From positions 10,315,501 through 10,379,500 of the forward strand of contig JAUKPH010000017.1 of NCBI GenBank assembly GCA_030549335.1: a stretch of 64,000 bases of DNA, read 5' to 3'. The stretch's first letter is position 1; each line of letters begins with the position of its first letter. A program made the position numbers and the translations under genes. Source of the stretch: Pontederia crassipes. Its lineage: Eukaryota > Streptophyta > Magnoliopsida > Commelinales > Pontederiaceae. This document shows, one piece after another, positions 24,401 to 37,954 of this stretch. The notes beneath the pieces were generated by a model, which searched no databases, was not told the origin of the DNA, and was given only the letters and a program-made list of their open reading frames with translations.

Positions 24401-24842
24401 TATGATATAATGTTAACCTATGTGTTTACATGTGAATCAAATTTGAGATATTAAAACAGTAGCTATACAAATTTTACAAACAATTTGCTTCAGCAACAAT
24501 TACAGAAATAATTGACGGAAAGGAATTGCGGCAAGAGAGAAAGAAGTCAACGACAGTGAGAGAAAAAAATTACTTAAGCAATGTCTACATACAATAGTTT
24601 AATCACTCGCAGATGGCTATCACTACAACAATGTCTAGTGTCCCCAATCAATTGCAGAAAACGTTTACTGGCCTACAACTGAGAAAGTCAAAATTCATTA
24701 CCTTGTGCTCCTGGCAGTCGGCGACAATTGGAATCGTTCACAATTGGAATCCATGACTGACAGAACTTTCCTAAAGCAGATTGTTGACCAACGAAAGAAA
24801 TGAGCAATATTCAGTGGAAAAAATCAACAATGGCGAGCAACA
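21451..24842 (-). mobile_element. Long LTR (Ty3 type) remnant, right end uncertain
   Basis: The left end TGTCATGACCCCAATTTAA fits the 3' end of a Ty3 LTR read on the minus strand (..GGGGTCATGACA). There are no coding domains, matching a solo LTR of about 3.4 kb. ATAAT flanks the left end (21446-21450) and recurs after ..CAACA at 24843-24847, which would make a 5-bp duplication. That right boundary is a guess and the true one may lie nearer 24.4 kb. Similar LTR-like tracts lie at 30.4-33.5 kb and after 61.8 kb. Confidence 0.45.
22115..22405. repeat. Imperfect direct repeats in the LTR
   Basis: Two to three units share GGTGACTCCCATCATGATTAG and GATGTAGCACTTAGCTCC-like segments with a CCTCATCCC spacer. 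A short local duplication (GGATTCTAAAGGTGGCCCCTA) is present at 22217-22260. This is an LTR-internal array. Confidence 0.6.
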
Positions 24843-25029
24843 ATAATCACCTAGAAGGAATGCCTTTTGTCCCTTCGTTAGAGACTGGAATGAACGCCTT
24901 TTGTCCCCTATGCCGGAGACCGCCCGCCTTTTGCCCACTTCATCAGTTAATACCTATTCGTCGGAGATCGTGGCAGAGGAGGCACGCGAGCAGATTGTGC
25001 CCTACGCCGGAGACATGCAGCCACACGCC

Positions 25030-25410
25030 TATTCGTCGTGGTAGAGGAGGCATGCGAACATATCGTTTCCTACGCCGGAGCTCGTGGAATCATGGAAGAA
25101 AGGGAGCCGCCGATCATGCCCTACGTCGGAGGTCGTGGTAGAGGAGATGGTGCCCTACGTCGAAGACCGCCAACAACGCCCATCAATGCAAGCAGATCGT
25201 GCCCTTTGAGGAATCGTGGAAGAAAGGGATCCCTTTACGCTGGATCTCGTGGAATCATGGTAGAAAGGGATCCCTCTACACCGGAGCTCATGGAATCGTG
25301 GAAGAAAGGGAGCCACCCTACACCGGAGCTCATGGAATCGTGCAAGAAAGGGAGCTGCCCTACGCCGGTGCTTGTGGAATCATGGAAGAAAGGGATCATT
25401 AATGCCCTAC
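25030..25410. repeat. Minisatellite of about 45-bp units
   Basis: At least five units read roughly GGAATCATGGAAGAAAGGGA plus GCCCTACACCGGAGCTC. Frames across it encode a repeated ESWKKG motif, but there is no start context or flanking coding sequence, so I do not call a gene. The flanking DNA (24843-26100) holds nothing else I recognise. Confidence 0.7.
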
Positions 25411-26099
25411 TCGCCAAACGTAGATGACTATTCGATTTAGATGTACACGGATGGCTGAGAATAAGACTGTAAAATACAGCGCCCATCAATGCAGTATACT
25501 CCTTTTACCCATTTCATATTTCTCTAGTATTTAAGTAAATGCTTATGAGGTTGATTTTTTGTTCTTTGTTAGAATATTTTTGTAATAGGTAAAAGAGCAC
25601 ATGCACATCAACTCGTTCCTCACACAAACAGGATCCCAAATATCATCAACAATAGATGTCAGTTATGCAATTTCAAATTGACACCATAACATCACTAGTA
25701 GGGCATTTTAACCGAGGAAATGTAGATGAATGATCACATTCACAAGTAAGCACTCTTCCTTTTTCTTTCAATTTGCATAATGTAAAAGTATACTACTAAC
25801 AATAAATGTACATTTTGATACTTGTAAATTTATCATTTTGTTTTTAACAGGAACATGGTCAAAGAACTTAAAGATTGAAGGAATTGATAAAGCTTCAAGT
25901 GTCTTCTGTTAGAGATTTTTAGAACTATCATATTTTTCTTTTTTTTCAATAGAGATGTGTGTGATACGCGTCACAAATTCTTCATAATTTTTAATTTGAT
26001 ATGTAGATTGACTTTTTGCTTATATTCTATTTGTCTAGTTTGCAAAACTATCATATATGTACCATATGCATGTTAAATGATATAATGAATTAATATTTA

Positions 26100-26808
26100 T
26101 AAAATAATAAATATAACTTAAGACGCCAATTAAGCGTCTTTAAAGGACAATTAAGGACATTTCTTAGCATTCCCTAATTTTCATGTGACGTTTTTAAATT
26201 TTAAAAAAAATTAAAATAAAAGTGTCCTTAAATTTATAACATTTATTTGTGACACTTGTTATAGCATTCTTAATTGGCAACACTTACGTGTATATAATAA
26301 TGTCCTTACATTAGAGACGCTAGTGATACAATCAAATAGCGTTCCAATTTAGCAACACAAATTAACAACGTAAACGATAATGTCTTTACATTTACATCGC
26401 ATGACAGCGATGCAAATATTAGTGTCTTAAAATTTTCATCACCAAGAATAAGGACACTTTGAAAAGTGTAGGCGACTTTGTTAATGACACAAGATAGCAA
26501 CATAAACTAAATTGTCTTTAACTTGCCAACGTCCATTAACGACACCCATAATTGCATCGTTAAAATAGAGTTGCAAGTGGACGACGTCAAAAATAGCGCC
26601 TACAATTTAATAACATTAATTAGAGATAGAAAAGTAAGTGTCTTAGTATTTGAGACGCACACTAGCAACACAAAATATTATGTCCCTAATATTATTTTTG
26701 ACACTAAGAATAAGGTCGCTTTTGAAAGCGCATGTGACCTATTTAAAGACGTAAAAAATGTATCCATAAGAACATAAATTTGCGTTCTTAAATGTGATTT
26801 CTCTTGTG
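26100..26808. mobile_element. Probable CACTA-like element, right subterminal region
   Basis: This is a 0.7-kb tract of short repeated motifs (GTCTTTAA, GACGC, AACGTC/GACGTT, in both orientations), typical of CACTA subterminal regions. It ends near TTTCTCTTGTG at 26798-26808. Directly after it begins aspartic protease coding sequence, so the element appears to have inserted in or truncated that gene. The left terminus is not identified and the terminus departs from the usual CACTA form, so the class is tentative. Confidence 0.4.
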
Positions 26809-29385
26809 TGGTTCCTGGTGGCCCTGGACATTGGCAACGATCTCTTCTAATGCCCTGCGACTGTCAACCGGCCGCATGCGCTCCAACTTCCTCTCAATAT
26901 TGTCCACCGGTAAGCTTGTTGACATTCCCGCTAGAATATCATTTTTCTATTAATATCATATTTTTAATTTTATTTGTATCTTAAATTAAGACAACAAATA
27001 AGAAATTTAATTAAGTCCATCATCGGAATATCAGATTATAATGCTAGCACCTACCTTTGGGGTTTCAACTTTATTTTTTGTTTCCCACACTTTTCATTAG
27101 AGTAGAGCTCTTTCAATTTCACTTGTATTATTTTTGAATAAATTTTAATAAATACTCTCGAATTTTATTATCTTTTATAATTTCGTCTTTCAATTTTAAT
27201 TTATAATAAAATTTTCCTCCACTAATTAATTTACTTCACCACTATCCTTTAGATCGGCTATAATCAATTTTCTACTATTTTTATCTACATGGCACGTTGT
27301 TTAAAGATAAAATAAATATAAAATAATAAAACAATATTAATATAATAATTAAAAATAAAAAAAAGAGGTGCCCTCCGTCGACTCTTCTAAATCTCCTTCT
27401 ATCTCCAGCAGTCTCGTTGGCTCCGGAGGGAGGCCTCCCGCCCTACCTCATCCACCATCTTTCTTTTTTTAATTTTTAATTTTAAAATTATTATATTTAT
27501 TATTTTAATATTATCTTATAATTTTATATTTATGTTTTAAAGATGCGTCATATAAGAAAAATACTAAAAAAAAACTAACTTTATACGATCGAAAGAGGAA
27601 TTGATAAAACAAGTTAATTGTTGGAGGATGATTCTATTTCAAAATAAAAATTCTAAAACCTTGGTGCACATTCAATTATTTTTTAACTATGATCCGGTAT
27701 GTTACTGGCTGTTTATGATGAGAATATAGATTAATACTTGTATTTTAATACAAAGAATTTTAATATTTCGTCCGTCTATTTGTGTACTGTTTAAAGCTTC
27801 TAAAGCGTTGACATCATGTATATATGTTGTTCCTCTTATCACTCATCAGTCTCATTTGCTTAACATGTAAATGCAACAGAATACTGTCTTCAACATCTAC
27901 AGTCCAAGTAATTCGTCAACAAGCCAAAAGGTCACTTGCAGAGACAGCTTATGTGAGAAATCAAACGCATGCCCTAATGCAGACAGCACTTGCCCTTACA
28001 TCGTTAACTACGTGTCCGCAAATACATCAACCAGTGGGATTTTAGTTGAGGATATTTTGCACCTGAAAACAGAAGGTGCAACTCCTGCACTTGTTAAAGC
28101 ACCAGGTAGTCTTCGGGTATTACCATCTTCCAGTTCTACGATTCATGACTATTTTTGTCTTTCTAAAGCTTACTAATTTTGTTGAAAATTTCAGTCTTCA
28201 GGTTATCCCCTTTGTTACTGTATTATATTTTTCTTACTTTGCCCATTTAATATCTATTACATTTGGCAGGTGCGGAGAGGTTCAAACTGGTTCATTCTTG
28301 AAGCGTGGAGCTCCTAATGATGTATTTGGGCTTGGCAGAGAGAAGACATCAGTCCCCAGCATTTTATCGGCTAAAGGATTCACATCAATTTCATTTTCCA
28401 TGTGCTTTGGAGCTAATGGCACTGGAAGAATCGATTTTGGGGACAATGGAAGTTCAGATCAACAGGAAACCCCATTTGTTCGTACTCCGCAGTAAGTTCC
28501 TGGATTATCTATTGTTCGCATCTCCTCTCGCATGAGAGGTCAAGTAGCGTTGCCTTGAAGCATGGCTCTGCTGACATAGTTTTTTCTTTGTTAATCTTTC
28601 TGCAGCTTTGGAATCAATGTTGTTAGCGTTGCGGTCGGAAGTGATCATTTTGGCCCGTCTTTTAACGCCATCGTTGATGCTGGTTCCTCCTTCACAACGC
28701 TGCCTGATCCAATGTATACAAGCATCTCACAAAGTGTAAGATCTTCCAAGTTAGAATAAGCTGATAGTAATTCCACTGTAGACAAATAGGATCTTACATA
28801 CTATTTTCTTTCCAGTCTAACAAACAAGTGAAGGGGAAACGCCGCGACCCCATTTCTCCTATATCCATTCAGGAACAATCAAATTTAGACCTCATCTAAC
28901 AATTTAAACATGGTTTGCTCTGCATGCAGTCCAATACAGAAAACCCCTTCACTAATTCCTAAGATAAATCTGGCACCCAATGGCGGGGACATTTTTCCTG
29001 TCAATGATCCCATAAAAGAAATTGTTGACTCGCAGATTAACTTTTTGCGTTGTTCACCAGGATCAGAGCCTCTGTCTGTTTTATGCATGGTGTTTATTCT
29101 AATTGCCCTCAAAATGTGCAGGGAGTTCCATGGGCATATTGTCTGGCTATAATCCGGAGCAGCACGAACGTAAATATAATTGGACGTGAGCTTTCAGCAC
29201 ACCTATCTGTCTGATGTTATCTTGATCTGAAGTTTCTGATTTCAGCAACACGAATCAGGAACTATGCACTGAATCTGACTAACATTCTCTCTGGAAATGT
29301 CATTATGCAGAAAATTTCATGACCGGCCTTCGCGTCGTCTCGATCGAGAGAGGGAGATCGTCGGATGGAAGAACTCCGATTGTAA
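26809..29385 (+). pseudogene. APF1-like aspartic protease (pepsin family A1) pseudogene
   Basis: Exon remnants follow the order of plant APF1-type aspartic proteases. 26809-26909: WFLVALDIGND, first active site (DTGS expected), then a frameshift into MPCDCQPAACAPTSS. 27880-28105: FNIYSPSNSSTSQKV and NADSTCPYIVNYVS. 28270-28491: CGEVQTGSFLKRGAPNDVFG and FSMCFGANGTGRIDFGDNG. 28606-28735: second active site IVDAGSSFTTL (D[ST]G expected). 28816-28899: KGKRRDPISPIS. 28930-29036: PKINLAPNGGDIFPVNDPI. 29122-29185: VPWAYCLAIIRSSTNVNII. 29311-29385: QNFMTGLRVV, then a 1-nt loss before DREREIVGWKNSDC. Most introns keep GT..AG. The missing N-terminus, altered active-site triads and two frameshifts show a dead gene retaining introns, not a retrocopy. 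Confidence 0.85.
27120..27690. mobile_element. Diverged foldback MITE in the first intron of the protease pseudogene
   Basis: Two AT-rich arms are inverted copies (left TTTTCCTCCACTAATTAAT and GTTTAAAGATAAAATAAATA; right arm the complement with many changes). They surround a GC-rich loop with GGAGGGAGGCCTCCCGCCC. The layout matches the foldback elements at 7.9 and 12.2 kb, but the sequence is distant. The ends and target duplication are not clear. Confidence 0.5.
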
Positions 29386-29389
29386 GCAA

Positions 29390-30370
29390 AACTTGTTATT
29401 CAACTTTGTAAGATCAGATAATAAAATATTATAAGTAACATTAAAATTTAAATATTTATAAACACGTATTTATCAATTACTAATATAATTATATAAACAT
29501 CAAGATGTATAAATGTTATTAGCAAGTTTTATGAATGCAGGTTACAAAAAATGATGACGGCATTACTCCTAAATGCATGACGTCAGGTTGTGAACTATTT
29601 GTGAGTTTAGCCTATGCTAAGATATGTCAGTCTTATGATGTATTAAAACTTAATAAATGCCTTCGGGTGAAACTTCCGAAAGTTCAAGTATTATTATGTT
29701 GTCTATATTATTAAGTTTTATGATGTATTTGTGAGTTAAGTTCTTTTATGATGACAAGGATGTTTAAGTATTATGTTGTCTATATTAATGGGACTTATGT
29801 GTTAATGACGTGTTAAGTTAGTATCTTAAGATTTATATTTTTCCCGATTTTTTGCTGACTTATGTTGATCAATATGATCCTATTTTGTTGACACACATGG
29901 GATGCATTTTTAGGACGTTAGAGATAATATAAATTCTAATGAAGACGTTAGTTAGTGGTTAAATGAATTGATAACTGATCAAAAGATATATTTTAGATTC
30001 TCATATGCATCGAAATTCATTTTTGTTATAAATAATAGGCGTTCCTTTTTTTTTCAAAGAATCAAATTAGAATAAAAAAACAGGTGGATTTGGAGTATTA
30101 GGAATAAAGGAAAGAAGACGATTAATATATTTGGTATCACAGCAAAATATTTGAGCCATTTTTAGCATCTAAATAAAATCTCCAATAAAAATGTGTCCCT
30201 TAAATTAATTCAAATATTATTATCTCAAACGTTCACATTATTTATCGTATCAAACTGAGCATACAAATAATGGACAAATTCTTTTCTTAAAAATGTATTC
30301 CGACGTAATATATTGAGTAAAATGATTGCGCCTCCCGCTCAGCACCATTTGAATTGGCATCTGAAGACCT
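29390..30370. other. AT-rich intergenic stretch holding one copy of a dispersed repeat
   Basis: There is no gene. Bases 29990-30120 (TTTAGATTCTCATATGCAT... to AGGAATAAAGGAAAGAAG) are a clear copy of 37300-37435 in the same orientation, so both belong to one dispersed repeat of unknown class. Confidence 0.6.
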
Positions 30371-31412
30371 TTGGAGCAAGCGGAGCAGCGAACTGGGTCT
30401 CCCAACTCGCAAAAAGTCGATCCGAACCCCTTAAGACACGTATGCCTTCATACTTCCGTCGAACACAAGGCCAACGGTAGTCAATACTTCCCTTCTATAA
30501 CGTCTTCAAAATCCAACCCCACGACACGTGTCGCAAACGGGTCCTGGAGCACGTTACATGGTGGACGATACAATAGTTGACCCCAAGTCAACGAAACATA
30601 TGAGAAGAATAAGCAGCAAAAAATAAAAATATTTAAAAACTATTCTACTTGGAAATATAAAAAACATAGCGGAAGCGATAAAGCATAATGGACCGTATGA
30701 CACTATTCCAATGACATCAAAGTATATATGACGGATAGCCCAAATACAAAGGAGACTCGAAGTTCACAACATAACGACTCCATAACATTCCTCACATGAG
30801 GACATACAATATAATCCATAATAAAAAGGTCCAAGGGCCGACTCGTACAAGACCCATAAATACTATAACATACGATGGCGTAACATAAGGCCGACACCAT
30901 GCGCTAACCGTCATCATGAGCTTGCCACCGACCTCAACTTATTCTTCCACTCTTGTACGCACCCTGATGCAGGGAAGGCCCATCTCCCATTAGTTATACG
31001 TAAGAACCATAATTAAAAATGATAATTTATGATGACACAACAAAATATGATAAAGGAAACACGATGAAAAACATTCATAACTATTCATGAACAATTCAAT
31101 TTCATTCGATAACAATAAATTCGATTGCATTATATTAAATGCCGAATGTGATGTCAATCAATGGCTAGTCGATAAACGATTGCATTAACATTTAATGCCC
31201 ATGAAAGATAACAATGTCAATTTTTAGCCATGTCATGATTCAAGTAATCTTTTTTACTAATTTTACGGTTAGCAAACATTAACAATCAATATTAGATGAA
31301 GCCTTCGATGTGTTGTGTGCTTGGTTGTCTTCAAAGCCATGATGGATTGGCCAGGCCCAAATGTCACCCCGAAGTCGTGTCAATCAGATAATCATGTATC
31401 CGAGTTTAATGA

Positions 31413-31453
<41 letters not shown>

Positions 31454-33480
31454 AAAATAATAGTCTAATTCATCGAGGGCCAAGCTTAAACCACGGTAAG
31501 TTAGATTCAATCCAATGGTTCATTTTAATCCTACGGCTTGGCATGCATTTCGGATTCTAGGTGAGTCAATCAATAGCATGACAATTACATCAATAAGAAC
31601 ATAGAAACATGTCATGTCATAGCATGATATCATCTAATTATCAATTACTACAAGAAACATTGAAGGCAATCTTCAAACATCATACATTAAGGTCGGTCGG
31701 TCGACCAACCGGTTGATCGGTCGCATGATTGATCGGGACAGTAGCATTCAGTCTTCGCTTATTGGAGTGGTCGACCGCTCATTGGATCGATCGATCGATT
31801 GAAATAGTGACTTCCGATCCCATCAATCGGTCGCCCATCCGATCGATCCGATGTCACGATCGATCTGAACAGTGGTGTTCATGCATATTTAAACTCCCGA
31901 ACCGATCAACTGCTCGACTCGATCGATCGACTGATTTAAACAGTAGCGTTCAAAGGATAATATCACATAAGGACCGGTCGACTGATATATGATCAAAAAT
32001 CACAATCCTTCATCCACAATCGCATTCACACTTATGATTATTTTAAGTTTACTTAACATGATCTAGGCATTTAAACATCCATAAACAATAATAAAATTGT
32101 GATAAACCAATTACATTCCACTCTAAGAATCATTTGAATGGAGTAAGAAATGTGTTCACCTTATTTACATACTTATTTTCCAATGTCGACAGATTTGACA
32201 CCTTGTCGGTTCAAAGTCTATAACTCACTCTATAAGTCACTAATTTGATTTATTCTAATTTATCTACACATTAAACCCCTAGGGCAACAACATAGAATTT
32301 CCATTTATTCTTTTACTATTTACCCTCATAAATTATCACAATGACTAAGTGGTTACCACATTAACAAATTTGATAGCTAAGCACTAAATGATCAATGTCT
32401 CCTTATAAATCTGTAGAAAGATTATCTAATCACCTATCTACCCCATAAATTTCGCTCTTAGATTATGTAGATATGATTTTTTTGTGAATTTTCCAATTTT
32501 GTCGTGCTGCTACCTGAGATAGTTTGATAGTGAGACACTCTTTTGATTATAACTCTTAGTACATATATTCAAATGAGATGAAATCAAAACCTATGAAAAT
32601 TAGACTCCGAGATTTCAGCAATATATCATACACAATTTTTGGGTATCGATAACCCATTCAAAAACGTGTTGGAACAGGGCACATCAAATCTCAATAGAAT
32701 AAGGATGATCATACTTCTAACTCTTATACACATAACCATAATCATACATTATTTTAACACTAAGAAGCCACATATTCAAGACATTTAGGACAGAAACGTT
32801 CATGAAATCTAATAAACCATCTCATCGTGTAATGTTAATCAAATCATATATCAAAAGTCCTAATCCATGGGTTAGATGTGTTAGAAGGGGTTCACCATTA
32901 CATACATAGGGTTTTTATCCAAAAAACCTTGCAATCCAGTCTTTCTTCTTCTTGTCTTGATCCCTTCTTCTTCTAAACATCCTTTCCTTCCAATGGAGCT
33001 CTTCTCTTTGATTGGCCACCTCCTTTTTCTTCTTGTTCTTACTTGGCTGGCTGAATGAGGGAGGGAGAGTGGTGGAGAGTTGGTGAGTGAGGGAGAAAAG
33101 AGAGGAGAGGGGTTGCTTGCTGGAGTGCTGCTCGACTAGAGGGTTAGGAAAGAAAGAAATGAGAGGGTGTTACGTCAGAGGGAAGGATGGTTTTGAAGAT
33201 TTATTTTGTCATTTTTTCAAAAGTTCAAAATGTCCTTCAACCACCCTCACTTTTAAGATATTACGGTCTTCCTTTTTACCTTTTTTGCTAGATGACAATT
33301 ATAATCATAAGGTGCTTTACTTTTGAGGATGTTTTGATTCATTAATTAAATACTAACTTTTTGCTTTATATTTTCTTTTATCTTTTGCTAAAAAGCTCAA
33401 TTTGCCCCCTCTATGTAAAAGCATTTTCGTCCATTCGAATTTTCTAAGTATTACACCTTCTCTCATACACAAAAGTCTAT
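30370..33480 (-). mobile_element. LTR-like region of a Ty3-type element, boundaries unresolved
   Basis: There are no coding domains. Layout resembles the LTR at 21.45 kb: a CGGAAGCGATAAAGC-type segment at the left, an array in the middle, and a TTCACCATTACAT..CTTCTTCTTC stretch near the right (32900-33000). A TCGA-rich array occupies 31690-31985 and a (TA)n tract 31415-31449. Neither the terminal dinucleotides nor a target duplication could be fixed. Confidence 0.35.
31690..31985. repeat. TCGA-rich palindromic minisatellite in an LTR-like region
   Basis: Imperfect units of roughly 65-70 bp are built on GGTCGACC/CGATCGATCGA, separated by AACAGTAGCGTTCA-like spacers. The same motif pair occurs in the copia LTRs at 38.6, 42.1, 60.9 and 61.6 kb, although those LTRs are otherwise different. 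Confidence 0.7.
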
Positions 33481-33495
33481 CATAGAATAGTTATC

Positions 33496-33498
<3 letters not shown>

Positions 33499-33539
<41 letters not shown>
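33499..33539. repeat. (AT)n microsatellite
   Basis: About 20 AT units. The sequence from here to 34150 is AT-rich with no gene recognised. Confidence 0.9.
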
Positions 33540-33545
<6 letters not shown>

Positions 33546-34156
33546 TGCGTTGGGAGGCTTGATATTGCAAGATTTGATGTTATCTTTTTTCTCATATGTT
33601 CTAATTTTTTTACACATTTTAACGTCCATAATGTAATTCTCAATTATTTAATCCATAGATGTAACTCCCATATTTATAGCATGTCATTGTCAAATTTATA
33701 ACCTCTTTTAATGTCTATTTAATCTCATAAATCCACTATCAACATTATTTGATGGCCTAATGTGTTATAAAGTATTGATACCTAAACGTATCTTTTGGAG
33801 TGCCCATTAATTACTATTAATTATATTTACGTTGTATTTTGATTTAGAAGTATTGGTGTCATAAAGTAAATAAAATTGTTATTATTAACTTTTCAGTTAC
33901 TAAATGTTTGAAGAAACTTCTGGATGAAGTTTTCGTGGATTGTAATTGTAATAAAATAAATACAATTGATTTACAAGAAGCATGAACATCAAATCACTGT
34001 TCTTTATTTTTTTTTCTCTTTTCTTTTTTGCATTTCTGGAAACATATACTATTGGTAACCGAGAATGGTGATTTAATTAGATAATTCAAAATTAAACACA
34101 TTAATAATTATCTTGCTGGAAGGTGAAAAGACTCTCATTTTATATATAATCCGCAC

Positions 34157-34720
34157 TTGCCTCACCAGTGCTTCCTTGTCCTTTCGTTAGCTCAACATCT
34201 TATTCGTCATTGCCGTGTTCTATTTCCCTCCCTTGCTGGCGTCGCCACGGACTCCCCTGACCTCGAAGGTGACATCAGCATCTGCTCCCCTTCACTTACT
34301 TCGTCGACAATGTGCTGGCCGAGGACAAGGAGGGCATCACATCAAACTTCCCTTCGCCTACATCTGCAGAGGACAAGGAGGGCTTCAAGGCCGCCACAAC
34401 ACACACATTCCTCCTCACCTTGTAGGTGTTCCCAAAGGGCATCACCTTCATCTGCCCATGTGGTTCTTCACATGGCCGACTGCATCGGGAACAAGGTGGG
34501 CAAGGCAAAGGGTGAAGGGAGAGCATGGGGCGGCCCAGTGGCTGATCGCCAGCCCTGCCCTCACCTCAGCCAACACGGCCTTATGGGGTTCGACCCTTCC
34601 TGCTCCCGGTCAACCTGCCGATACTTCTAAAGGGATACTACTATTGCCTCTACAAGCAAGTACAAGGCCATGCCTCCCAAAAATTTTAAATGAAGGACCT
34701 GGTAGACAAGATTAGTAACC
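34157..34720 (+). other. GC-rich coding-like island, unidentified
   Basis: A sharply bounded GC-rich island in AT-rich DNA, with long open frames in two phases and strong similarity between two segments (GAGGACAAGGAGGGC at about 34321 and 34372). One frame reads FVDNVLAEDKEGITSNFPSP, then AEDKEGFKAATTH and VFPKGITFICPCG with stops between. It could be a decayed exon or a retrocopy fragment followed by a 3' UTR-like tail (34640-34830). I do not recognise the protein and assign no function. Confidence 0.35.
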
Positions 34721-34829
34721 GAGGGGTAATGAAGTATTGCTTAACAATAATCATGTGAATCATTTTCTGTAAGAAGTAATTGGGGCATATTTCATTGGTA
34801 ATTGTTTTGTTTCTTTCAGATCAATTTCT

Positions 34830-35018
34830 ATGTCAGTCTTAAATATCATGGTAGAAATTTGTTCTCTAAGCTTTTGTTCTGCTCTTTTATTTGTAAATTG
34901 TTCTTTTCTAATTGAGGCATTAATCATTAATGTTCAAGCTAATCAGGTGTTGTGGTTTTTTCTCGAGAAGAATAACAAAGGTTTGCACATTTGGATTATG
35001 GAACTTATATACATACAT

Positions 35019-35067
<49 letters not shown>

Positions 35068-36900
35068 TAAAAAAACCATATATGTGCACAAAAATATAGT
35101 TATGAATTAAAAGCATACTAATGGAGTGATTGCCTCGTAATTTAGAGGTTTATAATTAAAACTTCATTCATGAAAGTTGTTTATTTATAATTTAAGTTAA
35201 TATTTTGAAAAATCATTATAAACCATATGAATAATTAAGACCATTAACTAATTACAAAGTCTTGGTGAATAGATAGTTTCACTTTTACTTTTACTGAAGT
35301 CATGATTCCTATGTTAATATTTTTTCTATCTTTTAGATTTTCAGCAATTAGGTACATTTATTTGCTAGATGTTGTATACATGATACTATTAAACTATTAC
35401 CATCAATGATCGATAATACTATTTACTTGATACTCACATAATATAGACTACTACTTAATTTGAAAACCAAAAGGGCATACGTAAAAAAAAATTGTAATTG
35501 CTTTTCAAGTTATTTTAGTGATTACTTTTAAGTAAAAGATTTGATGAGTCCATGCTATAGTATTTTTTATCATTGATTTATGATATAAATTATAGAAATA
35601 AGTCATAAATATCATATATATATATATAATATTATCCAAAACATGATAATTAGGAGTCCATTCATTTCTCTTCTAAAATACTTTTTAATAATCAATATGA
35701 AGTGCATGGAAGTGCCTATTCTATTAATATAACTAAACATTATGATTTTTTGCCCCCCTAAAAAGCTATACTTTTAAAACATATTCTTCTATAATTTCTT
35801 TCTGTTTTTTTATGTTTACATGCATTATCTTGGTAGTTGGTGTGAATTTTAAATATTTTCATACATAACATTCCTTACTAATAATATGTTTTTTTCAACA
35901 TAAAATATAGTTATAAAAAATTTATTCAACTTAAACTGAATTATTTTTAATCTGAGATGATATCCTTAATTTTGTATCTTTTTGTATATCTTTTCTTATA
36001 AAATCATTTTAACTGTGGTATGTGCAAAAAATTTCCCAATATTTAAATTTGTTTGCAACATATTTGAAGTTTTAAATTCATCCCATTGGGATTTTACATT
36101 AGAAAAAAACATTTTTTTATGGGGCGAGGATTTTTTTCTTTCAAAAATCATAATTATGACATAAGCTTTTTTCTACTAAACACGATTGTTTGGTTACTTA
36201 TATAATTTTGAGTCAACTACAATGGTTTAGTGGATTTTAAACTTATATGTATATAATTTGATTACACTTTTTTTATTTATCTTTTATGAATCAATATTGA
36301 CAAAAATTTGCTCAAATAATAATTATGTATCACTTATTATTATATCAAATATAGTATTAATTGAACAATAACTAAATTTTAATTTGAAAAAAATCTAAAA
36401 ATAATATTGATTATCAGGCAATATTCAAAGATTATGCATTCAATTGCACTATAATTTTGAATCACACATTGTGATATATTTTATCTTTTGTTAATGTTAT
36501 TTAAAAAATTCAAAAGGAGCAATAAGATTCACTAGATATATAGTAGGTCGTTCAAGGCACGAGGATGTTCACTAGTAACAAAATAAAAAGGCTACACAGT
36601 GCCCTGTACTGCAATGCAATGGATAAAAATAATCCGAACGGCACATTACATCATCAATTATATATAGTTGTCAACGTGGCATGGATTTGATTTTAGTGTA
36701 GTCCTATAAATGAAAAGAAACCATTAATCAAACTTTTATGTAGCATCTAACCAACAATGTTAAATCCTAATATATATTCTTTCATTAAAAGACGGACTTC
36801 CATAAATAAATAGAAAAGAAAGTAACTGAGACGTGAGATGCAAATGAAATCAACAATCTGGTTTGAGATCATTATTCGTGTTTGAAACAGAAACCATGTT
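34830..36900. other. AT-rich intergenic DNA with a (CA)n(TA)n tract
   Basis: A compound microsatellite lies at 35007-35064 (CATA, CA, then TA units). The rest is AT-rich, with no open frame showing a domain and no element ends I can recognise. Confidence 0.6.
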
Positions 36901-37052
<152 letters not shown>

Positions 37053-37954
37053 CTCCTCCTCCTAGCCCAGTAGTGAGTTGTAGATTATTGACAATTTCTC
37101 TCAAAAATCCATAAAATTATGTTAAGTAACAAGAGGCACAAATATTAACAATATCTTATTCAATCTTTATCAGAATCGAACCAGTTAATATATTCTCTAC
37201 TTAACATTGAGGTCTTACTGAACAATATGCGCAAATAATATATTCAATAAAAAAATTAAATAAAGTGTTTAAATGGTAAAAATGGTTATAAGATACAATT
37301 TAGATTCTCATATGCATTCAAATTCATTTTTGTTATAAATAATAAGTGATCCTTTATTTTTAAAAAAGAAATCAAATTATAATAAAAAAGGGAGGTGGAT
37401 TTGAAATATTAGGAATAAAGAAAGGAAGCCAAATAAAATAAAGTACTTTCACAGAAGAAATAGTACCAATGAATCATAAATGCGGAAGCTAAAACTACAT
37501 ATACGTCGGGACCAATAGTGTCGTCACGACGTGACAACCTCGAGACGTTGAGTTAGCGTCGGTGTTGTCTCCAATATAGCGACGATGTTGTTTGTGGCGC
37601 CAATGAGATGTCAAATTGCAATGATAAAGTGTCGCATATAATGGAGATGCTAGTTGGACGTCATTGAGACTCCGTTGCTTCTCTAGAGTGACGCTAAGTT
37701 GTTTTAATTTTTACTATATATTTATATTTTAATTTGTGTAATAGAATCATGTCAAATAATTCAATCCTCATAATTTCAATATTAAAATATAAAAAAATTA
37801 TCTATAATTAAGATATGATATATATATTGTATGTATAATATATTGACATGTAGGTATATACTTTAAATCTGCCATGTTATATATATATAATAGATTGTTA
37901 TATGTATATGTATGTATGTATTATGCATATATGTATATAAGTATATCAACATAT

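Noticed and set aside
24627..24641. CACTACAACAATG as the left end of the element ending at 26808
   Set aside because: Its sequence does not match the presumed right end, and the flanks do not duplicate.
25038..25427. Repeated ESWKKG protein
   Set aside because: A 45-bp minisatellite read in frame; there is no start context, intron signals or homology.
35120..35165. tRNA-like stretch GCCTCGTAATTTAGAGG
   Set aside because: The B-box-like part departs strongly from consensus and no cloverleaf is evident.
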